A stretch of DNA of 64,000 nucleotides from Enterobacter sp. kpr-6 (lineage in GTDB: Bacteria > Pseudomonadota > Gammaproteobacteria > Enterobacterales > Enterobacteriaceae): contig NZ_FOYH01000001.1 of assembly GCF_900116015.1 (NCBI RefSeq), forward strand, positions 1-64,000. Reading direction: 5' to 3'. Shown here piece by piece: positions 40,815 to 48,595 of the stretch; position 1 is the stretch's first letter; every line of letters begins with the position of its first letter. The notes beneath the pieces are model-generated. The model had not been told where the DNA came from and did no database searches. It saw nothing but the letters and a program-made list of their open reading frames with translations. The position numbers and the translations under genes were made by a program.

Positions 40815-42448
40815 TCGGCCTCCTGCATCAGCTTGCGGTATTTCATGTGATCCTGATACATCTCGTGGAATACCTGATACTTACGGTCGTAATACTGCTT
40901 AATGCGATTGGTTTGCGGCGTCACCGTTTTACCGATCCGGCTCATCACCGACATCGCTTCCGGGAAGTTGTCGAACACGCCCGCCGCCACGGTGCCCATC
41001 ATCGCGCTGCCCAGCAGCATCGCCTCGCTCTCCTCCGGCAGCAGCATCGCGCAGCCGGTGGCGTTGGCGTGCTCCTGCACAAACACCGGGTTTTTGGTGC
41101 CGCCGCCGCTGGCCATAATGGTGTCGATGGCGTAGCCGGTCTGATTCATGGTTTCAATGATATGACGGGTCCCCAGCGCAATCGCCTGAATCGTCGCCAG
41201 ATATTGCAGCGCCATATCCTCCGGCGTACGCGACAGTTTAAGCCCGGTGACCGTGCCGGTCAGCGTCGGGTTAGCGCGCGGCGAGCGGTTGCCGTGGAAG
41301 TAGGGGAGAATGTGCATATCGCGGGTCAGGAACGCGATGTTCTCCGGCTCGCCCGCCATTTTGCGCAGCAGGGCGTTGAGCAGTTCATAGATGGTTTGCC
41401 CCTGAGTTTTTGCCTGCGCCAGTAGCTGATCGTAGCAGGGGTGCGACTGGATAATATGGTCGATCAGCGCACCGGTGGCCGACTGGCCGCCCTCGTTAAG
41501 CCAGTAGCCGGGCAGCACCGCGGAATAGTACGGGCCCCATACGCCACCGATAAAGCGCGCCTCTTTGGAGATCGCCATGTGCCCGGTCGAGGTGCCGCCG
41601 ATCAGCGCCACTCGGCGGTCAAAATCCGCCACTTCACCCGATACGCCGCAGGCACCGAGGGTACCGAGCGTTCCGGCGTGGGCATCGATAATCGACACGC
41701 TCACCGCTGTGCCGGGGATCAGCCCCATTTCGCTGGCGGCGCGCGGCGACAGGCCGTGGCCGAGCGGTTCGCCCATGGTTTTGACGTAGCGGCCAATTTT
41801 CTCCGCGTCATGCTCAAGTAAATCCTCAAGCCCGATTTCGCGGAAATAGCTGCCATCCCACTTATCTTCGTGGCCCATGTAGGTCCATTTGCAGACGGTG
41901 GAACAGAGTGAGCGGGTATCATCGTCGGTGGCGCGCCAGGTCAGAAAGTCCGGCAGATCAAAATAGTAGCCCGCGTTGGCCCAGGTATTTGGCATGTGCT
42001 GTTTCAGCCACAGCAGTTTTGGCGTCTGCATCTCCGGCGAGATAATCCCGCCGACGTAATCCAGCACCCGGTGGTGCAGGGCGTTGATGCGATCAGCCTG
42101 GGTAATGGCGCGGTGATCCATCCACACGATGATATTTTGCTCGCTGCGCCCGGAGGGGCTGACGGTCAGCGGCTTGCCCTCTTTGTCCAGCACCACCAGT
42201 GAACAGGTGGCGTCAAATCCCAGCCCTTTCACCTGAATCGGGTTGATGTCCGACTGGTTGATGGCATCGCGCACGGCGTTACACACCGCCTGCCAGATAT
42301 TGTCCGAGGACTGCTCAACGAAATCAGCCTGCGGGCGATACAGTTCAATGGCCCGGCTCGCCTGGCCGACCATCCTGCCGTTCAGGTCAAAGACGCCCGC
42401 GCGGGCGCTTCCGGTTCCTACATCCACACCAATGAAGTAACTCGCCAT
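40811..42448 (-). CDS. FGGY-family pentulose kinase, probable D-ribulokinase
   Basis: A 545-residue sugar kinase of the FGGY family. The N-terminal phosphate-binding GVDVGTGSARAGVF and the C-terminal ASGGGTKNPVFVQ (adenosine site) are clear, with WMDHRA between them. Residues 81-85 read TCSLV, a motif I recall as characteristic of D-ribulokinases rather than L-ribulokinases (AraB). The expected reaction is D-ribulose plus ATP to D-ribulose 5-phosphate. It lies between the permease genes (17 bases upstream) and the SIS gene (overlapping), so it should act on the imported sugar. Substrate assignment is inference. Confidence 0.85.
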   Translation of the reverse strand: MASYFIGVDVGTGSARAGVFDLNGRMVGQASRAIELYRPQADFVEQSSDNIWQAVCNAVRDAINQSDINPIQVKGLGFDATCSLVVLDKEGKPLTVSPSGRSEQNIIVWMDHRAITQADRINALHHRVLDYVGGIISPEMQTPKLLWLKQHMPNTWANAGYYFDLPDFLTWRATDDDTRSLCSTVCKWTYMGHEDKWDGSYFREIGLEDLLEHDAEKIGRYVKTMGEPLGHGLSPRAASEMGLIPGTAVSVSIIDAHAGTLGTLGACGVSGEVADFDRRVALIGGTSTGHMAISKEARFIGGVWGPYYSAVLPGYWLNEGGQSATGALIDHIIQSHPCYDQLLAQAKTQGQTIYELLNALLRKMAGEPENIAFLTRDMHILPYFHGNRSPRANPTLTGTVTGLKLSRTPEDMALQYLATIQAIALGTRHIIETMNQTGYAIDTIMASGGGTKNPVFVQEHANATGCAMLLPEESEAMLLGSAMMGTVAAGVFDNFPEAMSVMSRIGKTVTPQTNRIKQYYDRKYQVFHEMYQDHMKYRKLMQEAE

Positions 42449-42465
42449 CTTTTTTTCTCCTGAAA

Positions 42466-43419
42466 TCAGGCTTTACGATTCTGTAATGCGATAAAGAGGA
42501 TCAGCACCGCGCCCCACAGCGCCATGGTCAGATAGCTGCTGATCCCCAGCAAATTGAAGCCGCTTTCCAGCATTTGCAGCACGATGAGCGCCAGCACCAG
42601 TCCCAGGATGCGCCCGAAGCCGCCGTCCGGGTTAATGCCGCCGAGCACCGAAGCAAGGATGGTGACCAGCAGGTAGGATTCGCCGTAGCCCGCTTTGGCA
42701 GAGTTGAATTTCGCCATCATCAGAATGGCGGCGACCCAGCCGAGCAGCGCAGAAATCACATACACGGAAATCTGTACCCGCACGGTATTCACCCCGCTGT
42801 AGCGCGTGGCCTGTTCGTTCGAGCCGACCAGATAGAGGCTGCGTCCGAGCGTGGTGTGCTCAAGCAGCACCCACAGCAGCACCGCGACCAGTAAAAAGAG
42901 CAGCAGGGCGACGGGAATGCCCGCAACGGTGGCGTTGCCTAAAAACTGGATCGCCGCCGGGAAGCCGGAAATCACCGTGCCGTTCGAGAACAGAATGTTC
43001 AGCCCGGAGATCAGCGTCATGGTGCCGAGGGTGGCAAGGATCGGCGACACGCCCACCCAGGCGATTAACGCCCCGTTGAGCACACCGATTGCCACCGCCA
43101 CCGCCAGGCCTGCCAGCAGCGCCAGTCCCAGAAAGAGGGGATTGTCCGGCTGGCTGACGATCACCGCAGCCATCACTAACGAACAGGCGTTGGCCCCGGC
43201 GATAATCGACAGGTTAATGCCGCCCGTCAGCATGGTGATCCCCATGCCCAGCGCCAGCATCCCGAGGATCGGTAACTGCGAACTGATGGACTGGAAATTG
43301 GCGACGCTAAAGAAGCGGCTGCCTAACAGGGCGGAAAAGACCACCGCGACCACGATAATAATCACGCACTGGAGGCGGATGATGGCATCACCGGGTAGGT
43401 ATCGGGCGAAGGTTTTCAT
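42466..43419 (-). CDS. Sugar ABC transporter permease (RbsC type), second of the pair
   Basis: A 317-residue integral membrane protein with about eight to ten hydrophobic segments, belonging to the ribose-type (BPD_transp_2) permeases. The family motif appears as GMGITMLTGGINLSIIAG near residue 60, and a second family loop is TLGTMTLISGLNILFS. The start is placed at 43419 (MKTFARYLPGD), one base after the previous stop and with GGGAG upstream; an ATG 11 codons earlier overlaps the upstream gene. It probably forms a heterodimer with the product of the preceding gene. Confidence 0.9.
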   Translation of the reverse strand: MKTFARYLPGDAIIRLQCVIIIVVAVVFSALLGSRFFSVANFQSISSQLPILGMLALGMGITMLTGGINLSIIAGANACSLVMAAVIVSQPDNPLFLGLALLAGLAVAVAIGVLNGALIAWVGVSPILATLGTMTLISGLNILFSNGTVISGFPAAIQFLGNATVAGIPVALLLFLLVAVLLWVLLEHTTLGRSLYLVGSNEQATRYSGVNTVRVQISVYVISALLGWVAAILMMAKFNSAKAGYGESYLLVTILASVLGGINPDGGFGRILGLVLALIVLQMLESGFNLLGISSYLTMALWGAVLILFIALQNRKA

Positions 43420-43420
43420 C

Positions 43421-44410
43421 TTAAAGCTCCCCTGCAAGTTTGCGTTTTTCATTCCAGGCCGTGGCGCTGATGCTGATCAGGATGATGGTGCCGCTAAATA
43501 CGGTATGCCAGTAAGACGAGACGCTGAGCAGCGTCAGGCCGTTTTGCAAAAAGGCCAGCAGGATCACCCCAAGCAGCGTTCCGGTGAGCGTGCCGCGCCC
43601 GCCGGTCATGCTGGTGCCACCGAGCACTACCGCAGCCAGCACCGTCAGCTCAAAGCCGAGCAGCGAGTTAGGCGCAACGGACTGGGTGATCTGCGCCTGC
43701 ACCACCGCGGCGACTCCGGCGAGAATGCCCATAAAGCCGTAGACATAAAAATGCAGTTTCAGCAGATTCAGTCCGAGGCGCGACGCGGCGTCGCGGTTGC
43801 CGCCCATGGCATAAATCTGCCGACCAAGACGGGTGTAATTCATCAGCACGGCAGTGACGATAATCACTGCGGCAAGGCACAGCAGCGGTAGCGTCAGGCC
43901 GTAGTCATAGCCGTCGGCGGCGGTGAAGGAGAACCAGTTGATGCCGTTCATAAACCAGTCCGGGAAGCCGTACAGCCAGGTGCCTTTGGTGGCGTACACC
44001 AGCAGTCCGTAGTAGACGTTCAGCGTGGCGATGGTGATGATGATTGCCGGCACCCGCAGCCAGTAGACCAGAAAGCCGTTAATCAGCCCGAGCACCAGAC
44101 CGACCGCCATGGCGAGCAGCAGCGCCAGCGCAAAATTGCCGCCGTGGGCAATCACCCAGCTCGCCATGACGTACTGCGCAATCGCCGTCATCGCCGGGAA
44201 CGAAATATCAATCCCGCCGGAGATCAGCACCACAAACAGCCCGCAGGCGAGGATGCCGAGAATGGCGTAGCTGGTGGCAACGTCCGTCAGGTTGCCCAGC
44301 GAGAGAAACTCATCGGTGCCGACGCTAAGCCCCACGGCCAGCGCAATCACCAGTAGTCCAAGCCAGAATTCATGTTGCCCGACGAGGCGGGAAAGACGCA
44401 CGTTATTCAT
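43421..44410 (-). CDS. Sugar ABC transporter permease (RbsC type), first of the pair
   Basis: A 329-residue integral membrane protein of the same family as the next gene. The family motif reads GLFVVLISGGIDISFPAM near residue 57, and the C-terminal VVLGGTSMTGGRGTLTGTLLG is typical. It overlaps the ATPase gene by eight bases, so translation is coupled. Two different permease genes with one ATPase are common in rhamnose- or autoinducer-2-type importers. Confidence 0.9.
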   Translation of the reverse strand: MNNVRLSRLVGQHEFWLGLLVIALAVGLSVGTDEFLSLGNLTDVATSYAILGILACGLFVVLISGGIDISFPAMTAIAQYVMASWVIAHGGNFALALLLAMAVGLVLGLINGFLVYWLRVPAIIITIATLNVYYGLLVYATKGTWLYGFPDWFMNGINWFSFTAADGYDYGLTLPLLCLAAVIIVTAVLMNYTRLGRQIYAMGGNRDAASRLGLNLLKLHFYVYGFMGILAGVAAVVQAQITQSVAPNSLLGFELTVLAAVVLGGTSMTGGRGTLTGTLLGVILLAFLQNGLTLLSVSSYWHTVFSGTIILISISATAWNEKRKLAGEL

Positions 44411-45911
44411 TGATCACCTCGACCACTTCAGCAATCTCCGCTTCGCTACAGCGGTGGGGGTTAAACTCCGCGACCAGCTCGCCGCGACGCATCACCAGCA
44501 CGCGATGGCTGTTGTAATAGGCTTCCGGGATTTCATCGCAAATCATCAGCACCGCCATGCCCTGTTCCGCCAGGTCGCGGGCGATCTGGTAGATCCCTTC
44601 TTTGTTGGCGATATCCACGCCCACCGTCGGCGAATCGAGGATTAAGATCCGGGGATTGGTCGCCACCCATTTGGCGATGGCGATACGCTGCGCGTTACCG
44701 CCGGAGAGCGTTTTCACCGGCAGATGGGGATCGGAGACTTTAATGTTCAGCTCGCGGATCAGATCGCCCACCAGCTTTTGCGCCTTGCGGTGATCGAGCA
44801 GGCCGCTGCGGGTATGAAGCTGGTCGAAGACCGTCACGATGGTGTTGTCGTAGATCGACTGCTCCATGATCAGCCCCTGAGTCAGGCGATCTTCCGACAC
44901 GTAGCCGATCCCGTGTTTTATCGCGTCGTGATTATTGCGAAGGGTCACCGGCTGGCCGTCGATGCGGATTTCGCCGCTTTCCGGGTGGGTCATGCCGAAC
45001 AGACTCAGGCACAGTTCGGTACGCCCGGCCCCCAGCAGGCCGACAATCGACACGATTTCGCCGCTGCGCAGGGACAGATTCACGTTGCGGTATTTTCCCC
45101 GGCGGCTCAGATTGCGCAGTTCCAGCATCGGCTCCTGGTCAACCGGCGGTTTCTCCGGCAGCGGGCTGTAGTGGAATCGCTGCCCGGTCATCAGGAACGC
45201 CAGCTCGTGGCTGTCGAGCTCCTGGGCGGGATACGTACCGACCAGCTTGCCGTCGCGCATCACGCTGATGCGGTCGGCGACTTCCATGACTTCATCCAGA
45301 CGGTGGCTGACAAACACCACGCAGATGCCGGCTGCTTTCAGTTCATTCACCACCCGCAGCAGGCCATTCACTTCCTGGCGGGTGAGCGAGGCGGTGGGTT
45401 CATCCATTATCACCAGCCGGGCATCGGCGGCGATAGCGCGGCAGATCGCCACCAGTTGACGGTCGGCAATGGAGAGCTTTTCAACTTTCTTATCGGGATC
45501 GAGAGTGACGCCGATGCGCTTCATCGCTGCCAGCGCCTGCGATCGCATTGCGCCCCGGCGGACCCAGATATCGCCGCCCGGCAGATAGCGGTTGACGGCG
45601 ATGTTCTCCGCCACGCTGAAATTGGGAAACAAAGAGAGATCCTGGTAAATCACCTGCACGCCGTAATGGCTGGAAAGCTGCGGCGTCAGATGGTGGAACA
45701 GCTTGCCATCAAGCATGATCTGCGCGCCTTTCTCCGGGTGATAAACGCCCGAGATCACTTTAATGATGGTGCTTTTTCCGCAGCCGTTCTGCCCAGCCAG
45801 ACAGTGAACTTCGCCTTTTTTCAGCGTCAGGTTCACGTTATCCAGCGCCAGCACGCCCGGGAATTGCTTGCTGATATTCTCAAGAGTGATAAATGCGGCG
45901 GTGTCTGTCAT
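44403..45911 (-). CDS. Sugar ABC transporter ATP-binding protein (RbsA type)
   Basis: A 502-residue protein with two fused ATPase domains, which powers the importer. The first has Walker A GQNGCGKST (40-48) and Walker B LVIMDEPTA, but its signature is LSIADRQ rather than LSGGQ. The second has a degenerate Walker A (GLLGAGRTE), a good signature LSGGNAQ and ILILDSPTVGVD. This uneven pattern is normal for RbsA-type proteins. I chose the ATG at 45911 (MTDTAAFITLENISKQFPG) with AGGGG upstream, over a TTG two codons earlier. The closest transport class is ribose/galactose/rhamnose. Confidence 0.92.
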   Translation of the reverse strand: MTDTAAFITLENISKQFPGVLALDNVNLTLKKGEVHCLAGQNGCGKSTIIKVISGVYHPEKGAQIMLDGKLFHHLTPQLSSHYGVQVIYQDLSLFPNFSVAENIAVNRYLPGGDIWVRRGAMRSQALAAMKRIGVTLDPDKKVEKLSIADRQLVAICRAIAADARLVIMDEPTASLTRQEVNGLLRVVNELKAAGICVVFVSHRLDEVMEVADRISVMRDGKLVGTYPAQELDSHELAFLMTGQRFHYSPLPEKPPVDQEPMLELRNLSRRGKYRNVNLSLRSGEIVSIVGLLGAGRTELCLSLFGMTHPESGEIRIDGQPVTLRNNHDAIKHGIGYVSEDRLTQGLIMEQSIYDNTIVTVFDQLHTRSGLLDHRKAQKLVGDLIRELNIKVSDPHLPVKTLSGGNAQRIAIAKWVATNPRILILDSPTVGVDIANKEGIYQIARDLAEQGMAVLMICDEIPEAYYNSHRVLVMRRGELVAEFNPHRCSEAEIAEVVEVINE

Positions 45912-45997
45912 GGACAATACCCCTGCGAGCGCCCTTGCGGGCGCTGAGTGTTAATCGGGTTTATGCGTTTGGTTTCCCTGGTGCGGGGCGGAGAGCC

Positions 45998-46981
45998 TCA
46001 GAAACCGAGTGACTGTGCGTTATCTTTGGTGACTTCGAGGATCTTGTTAAAGCGGATCACTTTCTTCTCCATGTCCACATCGGCTTTCCCTAAACCTTCG
46101 ATGGTCAGATCCTGAGTGACTTCCTGGCCTTTCAGCAGTTGATTCGCCACGGTTACCAGCGCGTAACCGGCATCTTTCGGGTCCCACAGCAGCGCTTTTT
46201 TGATATCACCGCGCATCAGGTACGGCGCAGCCTGGGCTGGCATGGCGATACCGACAACAGCCAGTTTTTCTTTCGCGCGTTTTTTCTGTACCGCCTGGCC
46301 TGCACCAATCGGGCCGAGAGAGCCAAAGCCGATAATGCCTTTCATCTCCGGGTAGGTTTTCATCAGATCGAGCGTGGTGGAGTAGGATTTATCGATGCTT
46401 TCCGCCACTGGCAGGCGGGAGGTCACTTCATGCATATCCGGGTATTTTTCTTTCTGATATTTGATGGCGTAATCTGCCCACGCATTATGCAGCGGCACGG
46501 TTAAGGAGCCGACGTAAATGGCGTAGCCGCCTTTGCCGCCCATATCTTTCGCCAGTTCATCGATGTTGGCCTGCGCGTATTTTTCGCTGTCGATGGTTTC
46601 GATATCCCACTGGCCGATCTGCTGATCCGGGGATTCGTGCGTCAGGACAACAATGCCTTTATCGCGGGCTTTTTTCAGCACCGGCTCCAGCACTTTCGCA
46701 TCATTAGGGACCACGATAATGGCGTTGACGTTTTTGGCGATCAAATCTTCAATCACCTTCACCTGCTGGGCAGGATCGGGGGTGGACGGACCGGTCTGGT
46801 AAGCGTTAACGTCCAGTTTTTTCGCGGCGTCATTCACGCCGGTTTCCATGCGGTTAAACCAGGGAATACCGGTCACTTTTGCCACCACGGCAATTTCATA
46901 CTTTTCTGCCGCAGCAACGTTACCGGACAACATGCTTACAGAAACAAGGGCTGCGCTGAGTAGTGCGAGTTTGAATTTCAT
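45998..46981 (-). CDS. Periplasmic sugar-binding protein of the ABC importer
   Basis: A 327-residue periplasmic binding protein (type 1 fold), first gene of the operon. It has a Sec signal (MKFKLALLSAALVSVSMLSG, cleavage after VAAA near residue 25). Segments such as YQTGPSTPDPAQQVKVIED and VNAIIVVPNDAKVLEPVL resemble the LsrB/RhaS branch of binding proteins, so it is not an orthologue of E. coli YphF found at this locus. The sugar cannot be named from sequence; the kinase suggests a pentulose or a precursor of one. I chose the ATG at 46981; eleven upstream codons are open but lack the signal-peptide pattern. Confidence 0.9.
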   Translation of the reverse strand: MKFKLALLSAALVSVSMLSGNVAAAEKYEIAVVAKVTGIPWFNRMETGVNDAAKKLDVNAYQTGPSTPDPAQQVKVIEDLIAKNVNAIIVVPNDAKVLEPVLKKARDKGIVVLTHESPDQQIGQWDIETIDSEKYAQANIDELAKDMGGKGGYAIYVGSLTVPLHNAWADYAIKYQKEKYPDMHEVTSRLPVAESIDKSYSTTLDLMKTYPEMKGIIGFGSLGPIGAGQAVQKKRAKEKLAVVGIAMPAQAAPYLMRGDIKKALLWDPKDAGYALVTVANQLLKGQEVTQDLTIEGLGKADVDMEKKVIRFNKILEVTKDNAQSLGF

Positions 46982-47226
46982 AATTTTACCTTTTATGGGT
47001 GCAGGGCATGTCACGGAAAGAAGGTTAGCAACGAAGGGAAGAGGGAATGAATCGCAGATTTTTCAAATGTGATCGCTGACCATTTTTGTTAATTTAAGGA
47101 TCTAATTGCGTTAATTTAAAGTTAAAAATAAACAATGACATCACAGAGTAAAAGGGCTTTGTTGTTAAATAAAGATGATTTGTTAACTATAAATTAACAA
47201 ATATTTATCATTTGCGATAAATTAAG

Positions 47227-47339
47227 CGCCTGTTTTGCCCGTTTGCCCTACCGTCACCAGGAAAAATAAGTCTGAATTGTGAGCTGAAACGATATCAGCA
47301 AAAATCCCGGATAACCCTTGTGAGATAAGGGTTTTTTAT
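47227..47339 (+). ncRNA. Candidate small RNA or leader ending in an orphan terminator
   Basis: There is no gene upstream on this strand, yet a well-formed intrinsic terminator lies at 47311-47339 (AACCCTT-N7-AAGGGTT plus TTTTTATAT). A smaller hairpin GCTGA-N7-TCAGC precedes it at 47283-47299. A possible promoter is TTAACA (47193-47198), 16 bases, then GATAAA (47215-47220), giving a start near 47227 and an RNA of about 110 nt. It could be an sRNA, or an attenuated leader of hcaT, which starts 117 bases on. No known sRNA was recognised. Confidence 0.35.
47311..47339 (+). terminator. Orphan intrinsic terminator upstream of hcaT
   Basis: Stem AACCCTT (47313-47319) / AAGGGTT (47327-47333), loop GTGAGAT, followed by TTTTTATAT. 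The T-run is on the plus strand only, so it acts toward hcaT. Confidence 0.8.
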
Positions 47340-47455
47340 ATGGGCATTTTTTCGCACCCGCTAAACGCCGCCCTTTTTGTTAATTTCTTGTTAATTCCCG
47401 CCTTGTGTTTATCGCCGTTTATCGCCAGACTATCGCCTCCAAACGGGAGGGATTC

Positions 47456-48595
47456 ATGGTCTTACAATCAACGCGCTGGCTGGCGCTCAGTTATTTCACC
47501 TACTTTTTTAGCTACGGTATTTTTCTGCCTTTCTGGAGCGTATGGCTTAAAGGCACCGGGCTTACGCCTGAGACGATTGGTTTGCTGCTGGGCGCGGGAC
47601 TGGTGGCGCGCTTTCTGGGCAGCCTGCTGATTGCACCGCGTTTCTCCGATCCTTCCCGGCTGGTTTTCGCCCTGCGCGTGCTGGCGCTGTTAACGCTGAT
47701 TTTTGCGCTGGCGTTCTGGGCCGGGCACCACATTGCCTGGCTGATGGTGGTGATGGTCGGCTTTAACCTCTTTTTCTCCCCGCTGGTGCCGTTGACCGAC
47801 GCGCTGGCGAACACCTGGCAGAAGCAGATCCCGATGGACTATGGCCGGGTGCGCGTCTGGGGTTCCATTGCTTTTGTGATTGGTTCAGCGGCGACCGGGA
47901 AACTGGTCAGCCTGTTTGATTCGCAGGCGATTCTGGCGATGCTTAGCCTTGGTGTGATTTCCATGCTGCTGGGAATGCTGCTGACCCCTTCGGTGATGCC
48001 GCAGGGCGCAAGCCGCACTCAGGAAGCGGCGGGATGGCCCGCGTGGAAAAGCCTGATCCGCCAGAGCTGGCGTTTTCTCGCCTGCGTGTCGCTGTTGCAG
48101 GGGGCGCACGCCGCCTACTACGGATTCAGCGCGATTTACTGGCAGGAGGCGGGCTATTCGGCTTCGACGGTAGGCTATTTATGGTCGCTCGGCGTGGTGG
48201 CGGAAGTGGTGGTGTTCACGCTCAGCAATAAGCTGTTTCGCCGATGGAGCGCGCGCGATCTGCTGCTGCTTTCCGCCTTGTGCGGCGTGGCGCGCTGGGG
48301 GCTGATGGGCTGGACGACTGAATTGCCGTGGCTGATTGTGGTGCAGATCCTGCACTGCGGGACGTTTACCGTCTGCCATCTGGCCGCCATGCGCTACATC
48401 GCCGCCCGTCAGGGGGCGGAAGTGATCCGGCTACAGGCTGTCTACTCGGCGGTAGCGATGGGCGGCAGCATCGCCATCATGACCATGTTCGCCGGTTTCC
48501 TGTTCCAGCATCTGCACCAGGGCGTATTCTGGGTGATGGCGCTGGTGGCGCTGCCGGCGATCGCGTTGCGGCCCCGCGTCACCGCCCGCGCTTAA
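47456..48595 (+). CDS. hcaT: HcaT-family MFS transporter (putative 3-phenylpropionic acid transporter)
   Basis: A 379-residue major facilitator with about 12 membrane segments, the same length as E. coli HcaT and highly similar (YFSYGIFLPFWSVWLKG, GFNLFFSPLVPLTDALAN, HAAYYGFSAIYWQ). In E. coli it sits next to hcaR and the phenylpropionate dioxygenase genes and is thought to import phenylpropionate. Those genes are absent here, so its substrate is open. The ATG at 47456 (MVLQSTRWLAL) has GGGAGGG upstream; 17 upstream codons are open. Its 3' end overlaps csiE by four bases. Confidence 0.93.
   Translation: MVLQSTRWLALSYFTYFFSYGIFLPFWSVWLKGTGLTPETIGLLLGAGLVARFLGSLLIAPRFSDPSRLVFALRVLALLTLIFALAFWAGHHIAWLMVVMVGFNLFFSPLVPLTDALANTWQKQIPMDYGRVRVWGSIAFVIGSAATGKLVSLFDSQAILAMLSLGVISMLLGMLLTPSVMPQGASRTQEAAGWPAWKSLIRQSWRFLACVSLLQGAHAAYYGFSAIYWQEAGYSASTVGYLWSLGVVAEVVVFTLSNKLFRRWSARDLLLLSALCGVARWGLMGWTTELPWLIVVQILHCGTFTVCHLAAMRYIAARQGAEVIRLQAVYSAVAMGGSIAIMTMFAGFLFQHLHQGVFWVMALVALPAIALRPRVTARA

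Larger units (their letters stand above)
46982..47455. promoter_or_regulatory. Divergent control region with TTGTTAA repeat array
   Basis: A 474-base AT-rich region between the sugar operon and hcaT. TTGTTAA occurs on the plus strand at 47086, 47161, 47179, 47377 and 47388, and inverted (TTAACAA) at 47193. The copies at 47179 and 47193 form a 9-bp inverted repeat, ATTTGTTAA / TTAACAAAT (47177-47201). The 13-mer TTTTTGTTAATTT appears at both 47083 and 47374. A related TTGCGTTAA lies at 47106. This looks like the operator of a regulator not encoded here. A TGTGATCG half site at 47069 may be a weak CRP site. Confidence 0.6.

Noticed and set aside
44403-45911. The unusual first ABC signature (LSIADRQ) as a sign of a broken ATPase
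   Set aside because: Uneven signature and Walker motifs between the two halves are normal in RbsA-type fused ATPases.
44724-45947. A 407-codon open frame on the plus strand opposite the ABC ATPase gene
   Set aside because: The ATPase frame has all expected motifs; this one has none.
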